From Elusimicrobia bacterium UBA4817 (GTDB lineage Bacteria > Elusimicrobiota > UBA8919): a stretch of DNA of 24,218 bases. Position numbers and translations under genes: made by a program. Location of the stretch: the NCBI GenBank assembly GCA_002402375.1, contig DHFT01000046.1, positions 57,819 through 82,036 of the forward strand. Reading direction: 5' to 3'. A model generated the notes under the pieces. The model searched no databases. It was given only the letters and a program-made list of their open reading frames with translations, and had not been told where the DNA came from. Position 1 is the stretch's first letter, and every line of letters begins with the position of its first letter. Below, in pieces: positions 6,224-13,598 of the stretch.

Positions 6224-7549
6224 CTATCTGCCGAGTTTAGAAACATTTAACGACCAATAAACGCGACCCCAAAAATCGGCGGCGGTTTCGGCATCATATT
6301 TATTCCAGTCAATACCGGTAAAACGGGCGGGGTCATACCATCTTAAATTATTATTGTTGTAATATTCGGCTATTACGGAAAACACTTTTTTCACAGCAGT
6401 TACACCGCCGTGTTTGGCAAAATACTCGGCAATAATCTGCAGATTATTGGGTATGAGAAGTGCGGGATTCGCGGAGACATTATCAAAAAGTTTTTTTATA
6501 TCGGGACTGTCAAAAGCAGGACGACCCGACGGTACAGCCGTTTTCTCCCACTGTTTATGTTTTTTTCTCAAATCACTTTTTATGTAGGTGTTGACGGCTT
6601 TAAGCCATCCCTCTGATGACTCCGGAATTTCTAATCTTTTCTTTGAAAAATTTTTCCTGAAATGTTTTATTGCCTTATCAACATCCCACATTATATCCAT
6701 TACATCGGAGTATGTTATGCCTTTCGTTTTGACTATATCAATAGCGGGGCCCAAATTAAAATGTCCGTTAATAAGCGATTTCTGGTGCACCGAACATATT
6801 GCACGGATACATCTCATATAAATCGGATGGGCATACTGGGTTAAATCGGAAGATATACCGGAAAATGAAAATATTTTATCAAGAGGCGGGGCGTCGGAAA
6901 TGGTAACGGGGATTTTGTATTTATTTAATTTTTTATTTTTCTTTATAAGTTTATGGGTGAAAAATTCCAGCACCTTGCCGGCGGCATTATATGACTTTCC
7001 GAGTTCAGGATAAACCGGAAAAACGCGTTTTTTATCGCCTGCAACAACCAAAGAATATTTTTTTTCAAGCGAAGGAAGTATAAATCCCTCCGACGATAAT
7101 TTTCGGAACGCTTCCGATTCGGTTGATATTTTTGACCACACATGTATTCCGGACATAGTTACATCAATAACATATTTTATGCCGAACGAATTAAGTATTT
7201 CTTCAACTATTTCCAAAGCCGGCGACATCCAATTAAAAATCTGCTTTTGATTTTTTCTGTCAAAAATAAACTGCGGATTTTTCTTGTTAAAATACTCAAT
7301 ATCCCAAATTACATACAGATATTTATCATCGCGGCATCTTATTGGAAAAAAAATATCCAACCCGTCGTTCATAAGTTCTTCAATTTTGGAAATTTCAACC
7401 TCTTTTACCGGCAGGGTCCATCCGCGTTCAAGCAATACCTGCCCGGCACCGATACAGTAATTATAGTTTTTTGACTGTTCAATTATTAAATTGCGAACTA
7501 CAGGGTCACCGTAAAACTTTCTGATAAAACTGAAATTTTTTTCATCCAT
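6224..7549 (-). CDS. Primase-like protein, divergent paralogue without the Cys cluster
   Basis: Clear relative of the next gene upstream (7686-9059), sharing order and spacing of motifs. Archaeo-eukaryotic primase (AEP) features: metal-binding pair in YVIWDIEYFN (D83, E85), MSGIHVW (G134, H136) matching the S-G-x-H motif, and SSDLT (D235) followed by PIYMRCIRAICSVHQKS, the position of the usual R-x-P-x-S-x-H-x-K. The R-x-P is lost here (R-A-I), and the C-terminus ends at YDAETAADFWGRVYWS without the cysteines of its paralogue. It could therefore be a structural or regulatory partner, although the catalytic carboxylates remain. ATG preceded by AGGAG. 441 residues. The fold assignment comes from motifs, not from a database search. 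Confidence 0.6.
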   Translation of the reverse strand: MDEKNFSFIRKFYGDPVVRNLIIEQSKNYNYCIGAGQVLLERGWTLPVKEVEISKIEELMNDGLDIFFPIRCRDDKYLYVIWDIEYFNKKNPQFIFDRKNQKQIFNWMSPALEIVEEILNSFGIKYVIDVTMSGIHVWSKISTESEAFRKLSSEGFILPSLEKKYSLVVAGDKKRVFPVYPELGKSYNAAGKVLEFFTHKLIKKNKKLNKYKIPVTISDAPPLDKIFSFSGISSDLTQYAHPIYMRCIRAICSVHQKSLINGHFNLGPAIDIVKTKGITYSDVMDIMWDVDKAIKHFRKNFSKKRLEIPESSEGWLKAVNTYIKSDLRKKHKQWEKTAVPSGRPAFDSPDIKKLFDNVSANPALLIPNNLQIIAEYFAKHGGVTAVKKVFSVIAEYYNNNNLRWYDPARFTGIDWNKYDAETAADFWGRVYWSLNVSKLGR

Positions 7550-7576
7550 TTGCCATTCTCCTAATAACCAATATGT

Positions 7577-7686
7577 GAGCGAGCAAAAAATTTTTGAAGA
7601 GCCTCAATTTGCGACTTATTCTTTCCAGGAGCAAATTGCAGAGCGACCACAGGGGAGCGTCTCAAAAAAATTTATTTGCGAGCGGC
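7577..7686. repeat. Structured spacer between the two primase-like genes
   Basis: A perfect 8-base inverted repeat CAATTTGC (7605-7612) / GCAAATTG (7631-7638) is nested between imperfect outer arms with A/T cores (7577-7604 and about 7653-7686). No open frame of note on the minus strand. The downstream gene has its own AGGAG site, so the structure is not needed for its start. Confidence 0.45.
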
Positions 7687-9059
7687 TACCTCCACCACTC
7701 CAAATTATACCCGCACCAAGGTTTTATACAGTATCCCGCATCACGGTGTGAAACGCAGTTCATATCCGGAAGTTTGTCAATTCCGAGATATATCGGAGCG
7801 CCATATAACTGAACAAAAAAATTGGCGCGGGTTTCCGCATTGTACTTGTTCGGCGAAAACTCATTTAGACCTTTGAAATGACTGTAAAAAAATCCGGCGA
7901 TATGCTTGTAATCCCAGCCCTTCTTTCTCAAAATCGCCACAATTTTTCTTATATTGGTCGGTCTTTTAAGATGCGGTTCGGGATTGGTAATGCTGTGGGC
8001 GGCACACGGAGGTAATTCGTTCAGGTTCAAAGCATAATAAGTTTTAAACCAATCCTCTTCCTTCTCGTGCCGGACAGCATCAAATTTTCTGTGAAAATCA
8101 TAAAGTTTTGATGCCTTGTATTTTGACAAAACATTCAACCATCCCGCGGAACCATCAGGAATAACACAGGATGATTTCGGGTCTTTTGCGTAATCGGAAG
8201 CCCAGCGAAAATGTCTTCTCATTTTAAGAATATCCTCAATTGATATATCTCCCGTCGGAAGAGTAATCTGAACTGGTATCTGGTCGCTTACATGCTCGCC
8301 GATTTCATGCCTTTTTACCTTGTGTTTCTGATGGGTGCTGAAGGGGACTCGTATATCCCGCATATAAATCGGGTCGGAATAAATGGTCAAATCAAGCGAG
8401 ACACCTTCGGGCGGCGACATTGCTATATCACAGAACTGAACCGGAATAATTTTTTTATTTTTTTCGCGTAAATCAAAAGCACGCATCATTATTTCTAACG
8501 CTACAAACTGCAAAAGCCGGAATGCACCCGAATAACCAAGCCCTTTGTAAAGAGGCGTAGGCGGATGTCCGTGTTGACTTTGCCTGTTAATATATTGCTG
8601 CTCTAATGTCCATTCAAGTTGACCGATTTTTTCCAACTGCCAATGCTCATTCTTAAAAGGCCAGATAGAATGATAATGATACCCCTGTCCCGTAATTACC
8701 TCTAAATATCTAATGCCTAAATCACGATACACGCTTTTTACTATTTGACGAATCGGTTCAATTTTATATTTATAAATATTGTTTGCGTTAAGATAAATTT
8801 CTCCGGGATATTTTGGATTGTAGTACTCTATGTCAAGTGTAATTAAAGTGCCGTCGTGGCCCAAAAGCGAGCGGAAAATATCCAACCCTCTGTCCATCAT
8901 CGCCCAGAGATGCGAAATCGGAGCAGAATAATACGCCTTCGTATTTCCCTGCCATGTTTCCGCTTCACCATAGCCGACGATATACTCCGCCCCTTTTATG
9001 AATTCCGAAATTCTGTTTCTTACCGCCTTATCTCTGTAATACTCCACTTGGTTAATCAT
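7686..9059 (-). CDS. Primase-like protein: PriS-type catalytic domain fused to a PriL-type Fe-S-like domain
   Basis: AEP superfamily motifs are in order: LITLDIEYYN (D76, E78), VITGQGYHYH (G124, G126, H128), and VSLDLT (D223) with IRVPFSTHQK (R237, P239, S241, H243, K245). These match small primase subunit patterns (D-x-D/E; S-G-x-G-x-H; D...R-x-P-x-S-x-H-x-K). The C-terminal 110 residues begin LPPCAAH (C352), continue through a helical H-x-K-R...G-W-D-Y-x-x-I segment, and end C435-x8-C444-x4-C449 then NLEWW. This resembles the PPC...C...G-x-C...C...N-P-L-x-Y-Y layout of the [4Fe-4S] domain of the large primase subunit. Expected role: making primers, or a related polymerase activity. ATG three bases after the thiE stop, with GAGG in the thiE 3' end; cotranscribed with thi genes. 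No helicase or phage gene is adjacent. Confidence 0.65.
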   Translation of the reverse strand: MINQVEYYRDKAVRNRISEFIKGAEYIVGYGEAETWQGNTKAYYSAPISHLWAMMDRGLDIFRSLLGHDGTLITLDIEYYNPKYPGEIYLNANNIYKYKIEPIRQIVKSVYRDLGIRYLEVITGQGYHYHSIWPFKNEHWQLEKIGQLEWTLEQQYINRQSQHGHPPTPLYKGLGYSGAFRLLQFVALEIMMRAFDLREKNKKIIPVQFCDIAMSPPEGVSLDLTIYSDPIYMRDIRVPFSTHQKHKVKRHEIGEHVSDQIPVQITLPTGDISIEDILKMRRHFRWASDYAKDPKSSCVIPDGSAGWLNVLSKYKASKLYDFHRKFDAVRHEKEEDWFKTYYALNLNELPPCAAHSITNPEPHLKRPTNIRKIVAILRKKGWDYKHIAGFFYSHFKGLNEFSPNKYNAETRANFFVQLYGAPIYLGIDKLPDMNCVSHRDAGYCIKPWCGYNLEWWR

Positions 9060-9061
9060 TT

Positions 9062-9685
9062 CTACCTCAACAAAAACAATTTCTGAAATTTTTCTATCTC
9101 TTTTTTGACATCGTTTTTAGTGACTGTTGCCGATATAGCGCACAGAGCATCGGCACCGACTGCTATAACTTCTCCCGCATTTGATAAATTTATTCCGCCG
9201 ATTGCCACAACCGGAATTGTTCCGCATAAACGGGATTTAATTTTTTTTATGAGCGATATTCCGCATGGTTTTCCTGCATCGTTTTTTGTATCTGTTGAAA
9301 AAACAGGCGAAACACCGAGATAATCCGCATCTTGCTTTAGAGCAGTTTCTGCCTCTTTTAAGCTATGCACCGTAACGCCGATAATTTTATTTTTGCCTAA
9401 AATTTTTCTTGCGACAGAATACGGCATATCATCCTGTCCTATATGAACACCGTCGGAATCGGATGCAATTGCAATATCCATTCGGTCATTTATAATAAAA
9501 ATTACATTTTTTTTACGGCAGATTTCTTTCAGTTTGACGGCATCATCATACATCTCTTTTGTTGAGCCGCATTTATTTCTGTATTGAACAATTTTTACTC
9601 CGGCAGAAACCGCATTTTTAACATCCGAAACATTTCCTGCTTTGCTTAATTTTTCATCGGTAATGAAGTAATACCCGCTAATCAT
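9062..9685 (-). CDS. thiE: Thiamine-phosphate synthase
   Basis: Joins hydroxymethylpyrimidine diphosphate and hydroxyethylthiazole phosphate to give thiamine phosphate in the cytoplasm. The 207-residue TIM barrel shows the ThiE motifs VQYRNK, IINDR, GVHIGQDDMP, DYLGVSPVFSTDTK, VVAIGGI and GADALCAISA. Length is normal. The start at 9685 is an ATG with only a weak AGAAAAG site, 105 bases after thiM. The ThiM-ThiE pair is the salvage arrangement; no ThiD or de novo thiamine genes are in the window. Confidence 0.92.
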   Translation of the reverse strand: MISGYYFITDEKLSKAGNVSDVKNAVSAGVKIVQYRNKCGSTKEMYDDAVKLKEICRKKNVIFIINDRMDIAIASDSDGVHIGQDDMPYSVARKILGKNKIIGVTVHSLKEAETALKQDADYLGVSPVFSTDTKNDAGKPCGISLIKKIKSRLCGTIPVVAIGGINLSNAGEVIAVGADALCAISATVTKNDVKKEIEKFQKLFLLR

Positions 9686-9699
9686 CTTTTCTACCAGAG

Positions 9700-9790
9700 C
9701 GAGGGAGTTGTTGTAGCGGGCTTCTCGCAGGGCGGCTTACGCTTTCAGCCGACCGAGAGAGAGCGCTGCCTCAAGCAGATAGCGTCCCGC
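9700..9790. other. G+C-rich foldable spacer between thiM and thiE
   Basis: This spacer is clearly richer in G+C than its surroundings and holds nested inverted repeats: GCGGG (9716-9720) with CCCGC (9786-9790), TTCTCG (9722-9727) with CGAGAG (9753-9758), and CGGCT (9733-9737) with AGCCG (9747-9751). No TPP-riboswitch signature is visible. It could be a small repeat element or an intercistronic RNA structure. Confidence 0.4.
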
Positions 9791-10600
9791 CTAAACAATC
9801 TCCCGAGCGATATCTATTTTCTGCATTTTTTCAATGGTTTTTTTGTCAAGGTGAAAAACGGCATCATAAATCGCTTCTTTGAAAGTTCCCGGACCATTTG
9901 ACAATTTAGCCGCAATTTCGGCGGCTATTTCAAAACAGCAAAGTCCCGCCGCAGCAGCAACTACCAAGTCACTTCCAACTGCAGCGAAAGTTCCTATCAC
10001 CGAGGTCGCCATACAGCCGGTACCGACGATGTTTGACATCATTTCGCAGCCGTTTTTAACGAGCAGTGTTTTTTTACCGTCGGAAATTATATCTTCCTTG
10101 CCGGTTATTACAACTGTGCAGTTTCTTTTTTTTGCAAGACCTTCGGCAATTTCAATGAGATTTTTTTCAACAGCAACGGCATCAACGCCTTTTGTCTGAA
10201 CATTTTCACCGGCAATTCTTGCGACTTCCGACGAATTTCCTTTTATGATGTTTATTTTTACCTCATCTAAAAGCTCAAAACATTTTTCGTCGCGTAATTT
10301 CGTAGCGCCGGCGCCGCAGACATCCAAAATAACGGGAATGCCTTTTTCGTTCGCACTTTTTGCCGCAATTTTCATCGCGAAAATAAAATCAACGGTAAGC
10401 GTGCCGATATTTAAAACCAAAGCAGATGCGATTTTCGCCATATCGGCAACCTCTTCTTTCGCATGAGCCATAACGGGAGATGCACCGAATACTTTCACAA
10501 TGTTCGCACAATCGTAAATCGTAACCCAGTTTGTCAAATGATGAACAACAGGTTTTTTTTCTCTTACTTTTTCAAGCAAACCGTAAACATCAATTTTCAT
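9791..10600 (-). CDS. thiM: Hydroxyethylthiazole kinase
   Basis: Phosphorylates 4-methyl-5-(2-hydroxyethyl)thiazole with ATP, the salvage step that feeds ThiE. The 269-residue ribokinase-like protein has VVHHLTNWVT, the GASPVMAHAKEEV segment, VLNIGTLT, an anion-hole region IVGTGCM with the catalytic cysteine, and a family-typical length. The motif usually written DPVGAGAT is DVCGAGAT here, a mild change. Good Shine-Dalgarno AAGGGGA upstream of the ATG. It begins 14 bases after the small membrane-protein gene, in the unit that starts with tRNA-Gly. Confidence 0.93.
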   Translation of the reverse strand: MKIDVYGLLEKVREKKPVVHHLTNWVTIYDCANIVKVFGASPVMAHAKEEVADMAKIASALVLNIGTLTVDFIFAMKIAAKSANEKGIPVILDVCGAGATKLRDEKCFELLDEVKINIIKGNSSEVARIAGENVQTKGVDAVAVEKNLIEIAEGLAKKRNCTVVITGKEDIISDGKKTLLVKNGCEMMSNIVGTGCMATSVIGTFAAVGSDLVVAAAAGLCCFEIAAEIAAKLSNGPGTFKEAIYDAVFHLDKKTIEKMQKIDIAREIV

Positions 10601-10614
10601 ATATCATCCCCTTT

Positions 10615-10743
10615 TTAATAACCTGAAAGTTTTCTTAAAAACCACCAACCCAAAGCAAAAAATATAACAAATATCATCAGGAAAAAATCATGTTTTTTGG
10701 TGTTTTCTTTTGGAACTTCAGAATTGTTTTTTTCTTCTTCCAT
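10615..10743 (-). CDS. 42-residue single-span membrane protein
   Basis: Begins MEEEKNNSEVPKENTKKHD, a charged N-terminus, followed by one hydrophobic helix FFLMIFVIFFALGWWFL (20-36) and a short basic tail RKLSGY. The topology suggests a cytoplasmic N-terminus with a C-terminal anchor. It lies between tRNA-Tyr and thiM, 14 bases before the thiM start, on the same strand. No strong Shine-Dalgarno is visible, so translation is plausible but not proven. No family recognised. Confidence 0.55.
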   Translation of the reverse strand: MEEEKNNSEVPKENTKKHDFFLMIFVIFFALGWWFLRKLSGY

Positions 10744-10753
10744 AAATTAAAAT

Positions 10754-10837
10754 TGGGCAGGGAAGGATTCGAACCTTCGTAGGGCACAGCCCGACAGATT
10801 TACAGTCTGTTGCGATTGGCCGCTCCGCCACCTGCCC
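10754..10837 (-). tRNA. tRNA-Tyr(GUA)
   Basis: 84-base class II tRNA: acceptor GGGCAGG/CCTGCCC, anticodon stem CAGAC/GTCTG-type arms with loop containing GTA, a long variable arm, T arm GGTTCGAATCC, discriminator A. CCA is not encoded. Second tRNA of the unit driven from 11025-11053. Confidence 0.95.
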
Positions 10838-10846
10838 AATAAAAAC

Positions 10847-10934
10847 CAATTAAAAATGTAAAATGTAAAATTAAAAATTGAGGTAATTTTAATTATCAAA
10901 ACATTTTTCATTTTTAACTTTTAATTTTTAATTG
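10847..10934. repeat. A+T-rich inverted repeat between tRNA-Gly and tRNA-Tyr
   Basis: 88 bases bounded by perfect 11-base arms CAATTAAAAAT and ATTTTTAATTG, with largely complementary A/T interior built from variants of AAAATGTAAAATGT. It separates the two tRNAs and could fold into one long hairpin in the precursor, perhaps a processing signal, or be a small repeat element. Confidence 0.5.
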
Positions 10935-10942
10935 CCTTTATG

Positions 10943-11013
10943 AGCGGGCGATGGGAATCGAACCCACATCAGAAGCTTGGAAGGCTTCGGCATTACCACT
11001 ATGCAACGCCCGC
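10943..11013 (-). tRNA. tRNA-Gly(UCC)
   Basis: 71 bases: acceptor GCGGGCG/CGCCCGC, D arm TGCATAGTGGTAATGC, anticodon stem GAAGC/GCTTC with loop CTTCCAA (anticodon UCC), T arm GGTTCGATTCC, discriminator U. CCA not encoded. It is the first product of the promoter at 11025-11053. Confidence 0.95.
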
Positions 11014-11024
11014 AATATTATGCA

Positions 11025-11053
11025 ATTATACCAAATTTATATTCTTTTGTCAA
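11025..11053 (-). promoter_or_regulatory. Consensus sigma-70-type promoter for tRNA-Gly and the thi/primase unit
   Basis: Perfect TTGACA (11048-11053), 17-base spacer, perfect TATAAT (11025-11030) with an extended TGG. The -35 box contains the TGA stop codon of batE. The 12 bases ending in the -10 box (ATTTGGTATAAT) are identical to those of the promoter at 65-92. Confidence 0.88.
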
Positions 11054-11754
11054 ATAATTCCGATGTTTTTAGATTCAACCCAGCCGCGAAGACCCATTGA
11101 TTTAACACCTACTTCAGCCCACGCTCCCGATTCATTAAGGACTCTTATCTTCTTCCCTTCCGGGAGTGTAAAACTTACCTTAAAACTATAGTCGGGACCC
11201 GACCTTACTTCGGATTCGCTTTTCAATACAACAGCGGAAATTTCCTTTTGTTGGCGGTATTTTACGATATAAAGCGATGAAAACAAAACAACAAAAATGA
11301 ATGAAATGATAAACGGCCAGAATAATGTTTTTCCCGGATTTAAAAATTTTACAGAAATAACGGCAGACAAAAAAAGCAGTGCTATTGAAAAAAATAATTT
11401 TGCAATATCCTCGCCTATTTTTGCGAAAAATCCCTGTTCGTAATCCGGGTCGTTTATTATTCCGGATAAAAATTTTATATTAAAATTGATATCCCCGTCC
11501 GACGGCGACAACCTTCTCGCTCTTTCGTAATAAAGCAGCGAATAACCCGTCTTACCCAACCTGTAATAACTATTGGCAATATTGTAATAAAGATTCGCCG
11601 TTGGATATTCCCTTTCGGCTGATTTGAACATCTCAAGGGCTTTTTCATATTCTGCTTTTTTATAAAAATCACAACCGGCAGCAAAATTTTTACTCTCCGT
11701 TCCGGCAATTGACGAACATAATATCATAAATAACAAAACCGATATTTTTTTCAT
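11050..11754 (-). CDS. batE: BatE-like TPR and SH3b membrane protein
   Basis: Last gene of the Bat operon. A signal peptide (KKISVLLFMILCSSIAG) is followed by tetratricopeptide repeats (about 22-95), a membrane helix (about 118-150) and a bacterial SH3 domain at the C-terminus (about 170-234, ending GLRGWVES). This is the BatE layout of Bacteroides/Leptospira-type aerotolerance operons, where it is thought to act as an envelope scaffold with BatA-D. I choose the ATG at 11754, which overlaps the batD stop as ATGA, instead of the GTG at 11763, because that GTG lies inside the GAGGTGGAGG ribosome site. 234 residues. Confidence 0.82.
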   Translation of the reverse strand: MKKISVLLFMILCSSIAGTESKNFAAGCDFYKKAEYEKALEMFKSAEREYPTANLYYNIANSYYRLGKTGYSLLYYERARRLSPSDGDINFNIKFLSGIINDPDYEQGFFAKIGEDIAKLFFSIALLFLSAVISVKFLNPGKTLFWPFIISFIFVVLFSSLYIVKYRQQKEISAVVLKSESEVRSGPDYSFKVSFTLPEGKKIRVLNESGAWAEVGVKSMGLRGWVESKNIGII

Positions 11755-13598
11755 AACCTCCACCTCTTTTCTATATTGCGTACCGTTTCCCTTACTTCGG
11801 CAGATGCTTTGTTTATATCAATATCTCTTCCGGCGGATGACGCGAATCTTATAAAATCCGCTTTTTCAAGAATTTCCCTTATCTTTTTTATGTCTTCGGC
11901 GGGAAGATTTTTTTCAAGCAAAATATTCTCTATTTCGCCGAAGGTAAATCCGGAAACCGGAACTCCGATTTTAGCGGAAATATATCTTATTAATGCATCG
12001 TAGATACCGCAATAAAACTCTTCCGTTTTTACATTATTTTTGGTCAGATTGTTCACAGATTTTTCAAATTCCTTAAACGCACGGCGGCTTTTTATCAGAC
12101 CGTAATTTTTAGATATGAAATAATTATACCTGTTATAACCGAAAGATGCCAGTAATAACAAAATAGAAACCGCAAAAATAAGATTGCTGATGTGCGAAAT
12201 CGCTCCGTTATCCGATTTTTTTCCGATATTCGTCTTAATAAATCTTATGTCCTGTTCAAATATGTTTATACCCGAAGATACGGCGGAAAATTTCGCCGGA
12301 GCGGGATTTACCGACGGTTTGACCTTTATTTTGAGAGGGTCCGATTTTATTGTTTCATACTTTTTACCGGCGGGATTAAAATACAAAAATTCAATTCCGG
12401 GAATTGTTATGTATCCGGCGTTTAACGGAACAATGACCGTTTTGAATGTTTTTGAACCGCTGACTTTATAGTTTGATTTGGATACGTTGACTGACGAAAT
12501 CGTGTCATATTTTCTTGTTCCGGCAACGGCAGGCAACTTCGGCTCCGGGATTGATTTTATATTACCTTCGCCGGAAATGGCAACGGTTAAAGTTACCGGA
12601 TTATTCGCTTCAACCTCCGATTTATCCGCCGAAACATTTATATCGTATTTTCCTACTGCACCGGAGAAATTTGACGGCTTCCCTTCGGTCGGCAAAGGCA
12701 AAATTTCTATGCTTAACTGTTTTGATTTTACGGAAACGGTTTTGCCGCCGCCGAAAAAACCCTTTAAAAAATCGTCGTCAAAAAAATTACCGAACGGGTC
12801 ATTAGTAAAATCTCTAACGCTTGCCAACAGCGTTGCCATGCCAAGATTGTAATTACCGGGCGATGTCGCAAATAACGCCGTTTTTATCTCAATTACATTG
12901 TATCTTTTACCGCTGATAACCGTCTGATAATTCTTTTGGGGCGGTAAATCTTCAACTATAAAACCGGTAAAATCCGGCGGATGATATTCCGGGTTGGAAT
13001 ACAAATTTCTTGCGGTAAAAAACCTGAAAGTGTATGTTACCGGCTCATTGACAAAAGCCCGCTTTTTATCAAGCGAAGCCGTCACAAATATCTCTTCGGG
13101 ATGCGTCGGAGTTATATCCGGTTGTGAAACATCAATTTGTTTTTGCGGCCATGGTGATGCCGAACCGGACGCTAAAACCTCCACATTTATCGGTGCGGTG
13201 GCATATTTTTTACCGCTGACGGTTAAATTAACCGGTCCGATTGTGAATTTTCCCGATTTATTCGGCGATAAAATAAAATTATAAGTTACTGACGATGAAA
13301 CCCGACCGTTAACAAAAGAAATGTTCTGGGATATGCCGGAAGAATAAACATTAAAATCTGATAAAGACGGTAACTCCGGCTTTGGGATATTCGCAACATC
13401 TCCCGAAACAACAACCTGAAGCGTAATTGAATCACCGAAATTAACGCTGGTTTTATCAACCGTTGCATTTATATTTACATCGGCAGAGAGCCAGTAAGTA
13501 GTAAGTAGTAAGTAGTAAGTAGTAAGTAAAAAACAATTCAACATTGTTTGTTTTGACCACTTCCCACTTCCTACTTCCCACTTCCGAGTCGTTTTCAT
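11751..13598 (-). CDS. batD: BatD-like envelope protein
   Basis: A 615-residue protein: hydrophobic signal region, several immunoglobulin-like beta domains typical of BatD (for example DKTSVNFGDSITLQVVVSG, DKKRAFVNEPVTYTFRF, DKSEVEANNPVTLTVAISG), one membrane helix (about 472-492) and a helical cytoplasmic tail. BatD is an inner-membrane protein with periplasmic Ig domains that works with the BatA/BatB von Willebrand proteins. The first 36 residues are unusual: residues 5-14 and 24-36 are encoded by two 7-base tandem repeats, so the signal peptide core LLTTYYLLLTTYW is repeat DNA. The start ATG directly follows the batC stop, with AAAGGA eight bases before it. Confidence 0.85.
   Translation of the reverse strand: MKTTRKWEVGSGKWSKQTMLNCFLLTTYYLLLTTYWLSADVNINATVDKTSVNFGDSITLQVVVSGDVANIPKPELPSLSDFNVYSSGISQNISFVNGRVSSSVTYNFILSPNKSGKFTIGPVNLTVSGKKYATAPINVEVLASGSASPWPQKQIDVSQPDITPTHPEEIFVTASLDKKRAFVNEPVTYTFRFFTARNLYSNPEYHPPDFTGFIVEDLPPQKNYQTVISGKRYNVIEIKTALFATSPGNYNLGMATLLASVRDFTNDPFGNFFDDDFLKGFFGGGKTVSVKSKQLSIEILPLPTEGKPSNFSGAVGKYDINVSADKSEVEANNPVTLTVAISGEGNIKSIPEPKLPAVAGTRKYDTISSVNVSKSNYKVSGSKTFKTVIVPLNAGYITIPGIEFLYFNPAGKKYETIKSDPLKIKVKPSVNPAPAKFSAVSSGINIFEQDIRFIKTNIGKKSDNGAISHISNLIFAVSILLLLASFGYNRYNYFISKNYGLIKSRRAFKEFEKSVNNLTKNNVKTEEFYCGIYDALIRYISAKIGVPVSGFTFGEIENILLEKNLPAEDIKKIREILEKADFIRFASSAGRDIDINKASAEVRETVRNIEKRWRL
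13493..13527. repeat. 7-base tandem repeat (AGTAAGT x5) in the batD signal peptide
   Basis: Five perfect, contiguous copies of AGTAAGT on the plus strand. Because 7 is not a multiple of 3, gain or loss of one unit would shift the batD frame; three units add exactly seven residues. Confidence 0.9.
13559..13586. repeat. 7-base tandem repeat (ACTTCCN x4) at the batD 5' end
   Basis: Four copies of ACTTCC plus one variable base (C, T, C, G) encode residues 5-14, R-K-W-E-V-G-S-G-K-W. It lies 31 bases from the second array and has the same unit length. Confidence 0.8.

Noticed and set aside
10847..10934. A CRISPR-like or transposon end at the A+T-rich inverted repeat
   Set aside because: There is a single inverted pair with no spacers, direct repeats or transposase.
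10601..11049. A TPP riboswitch upstream of thiM
   Set aside because: I find no CTGAGA or GAACCTGA-type thi-box words; the region holds two tRNAs, an A+T-rich inverted repeat and a small gene.
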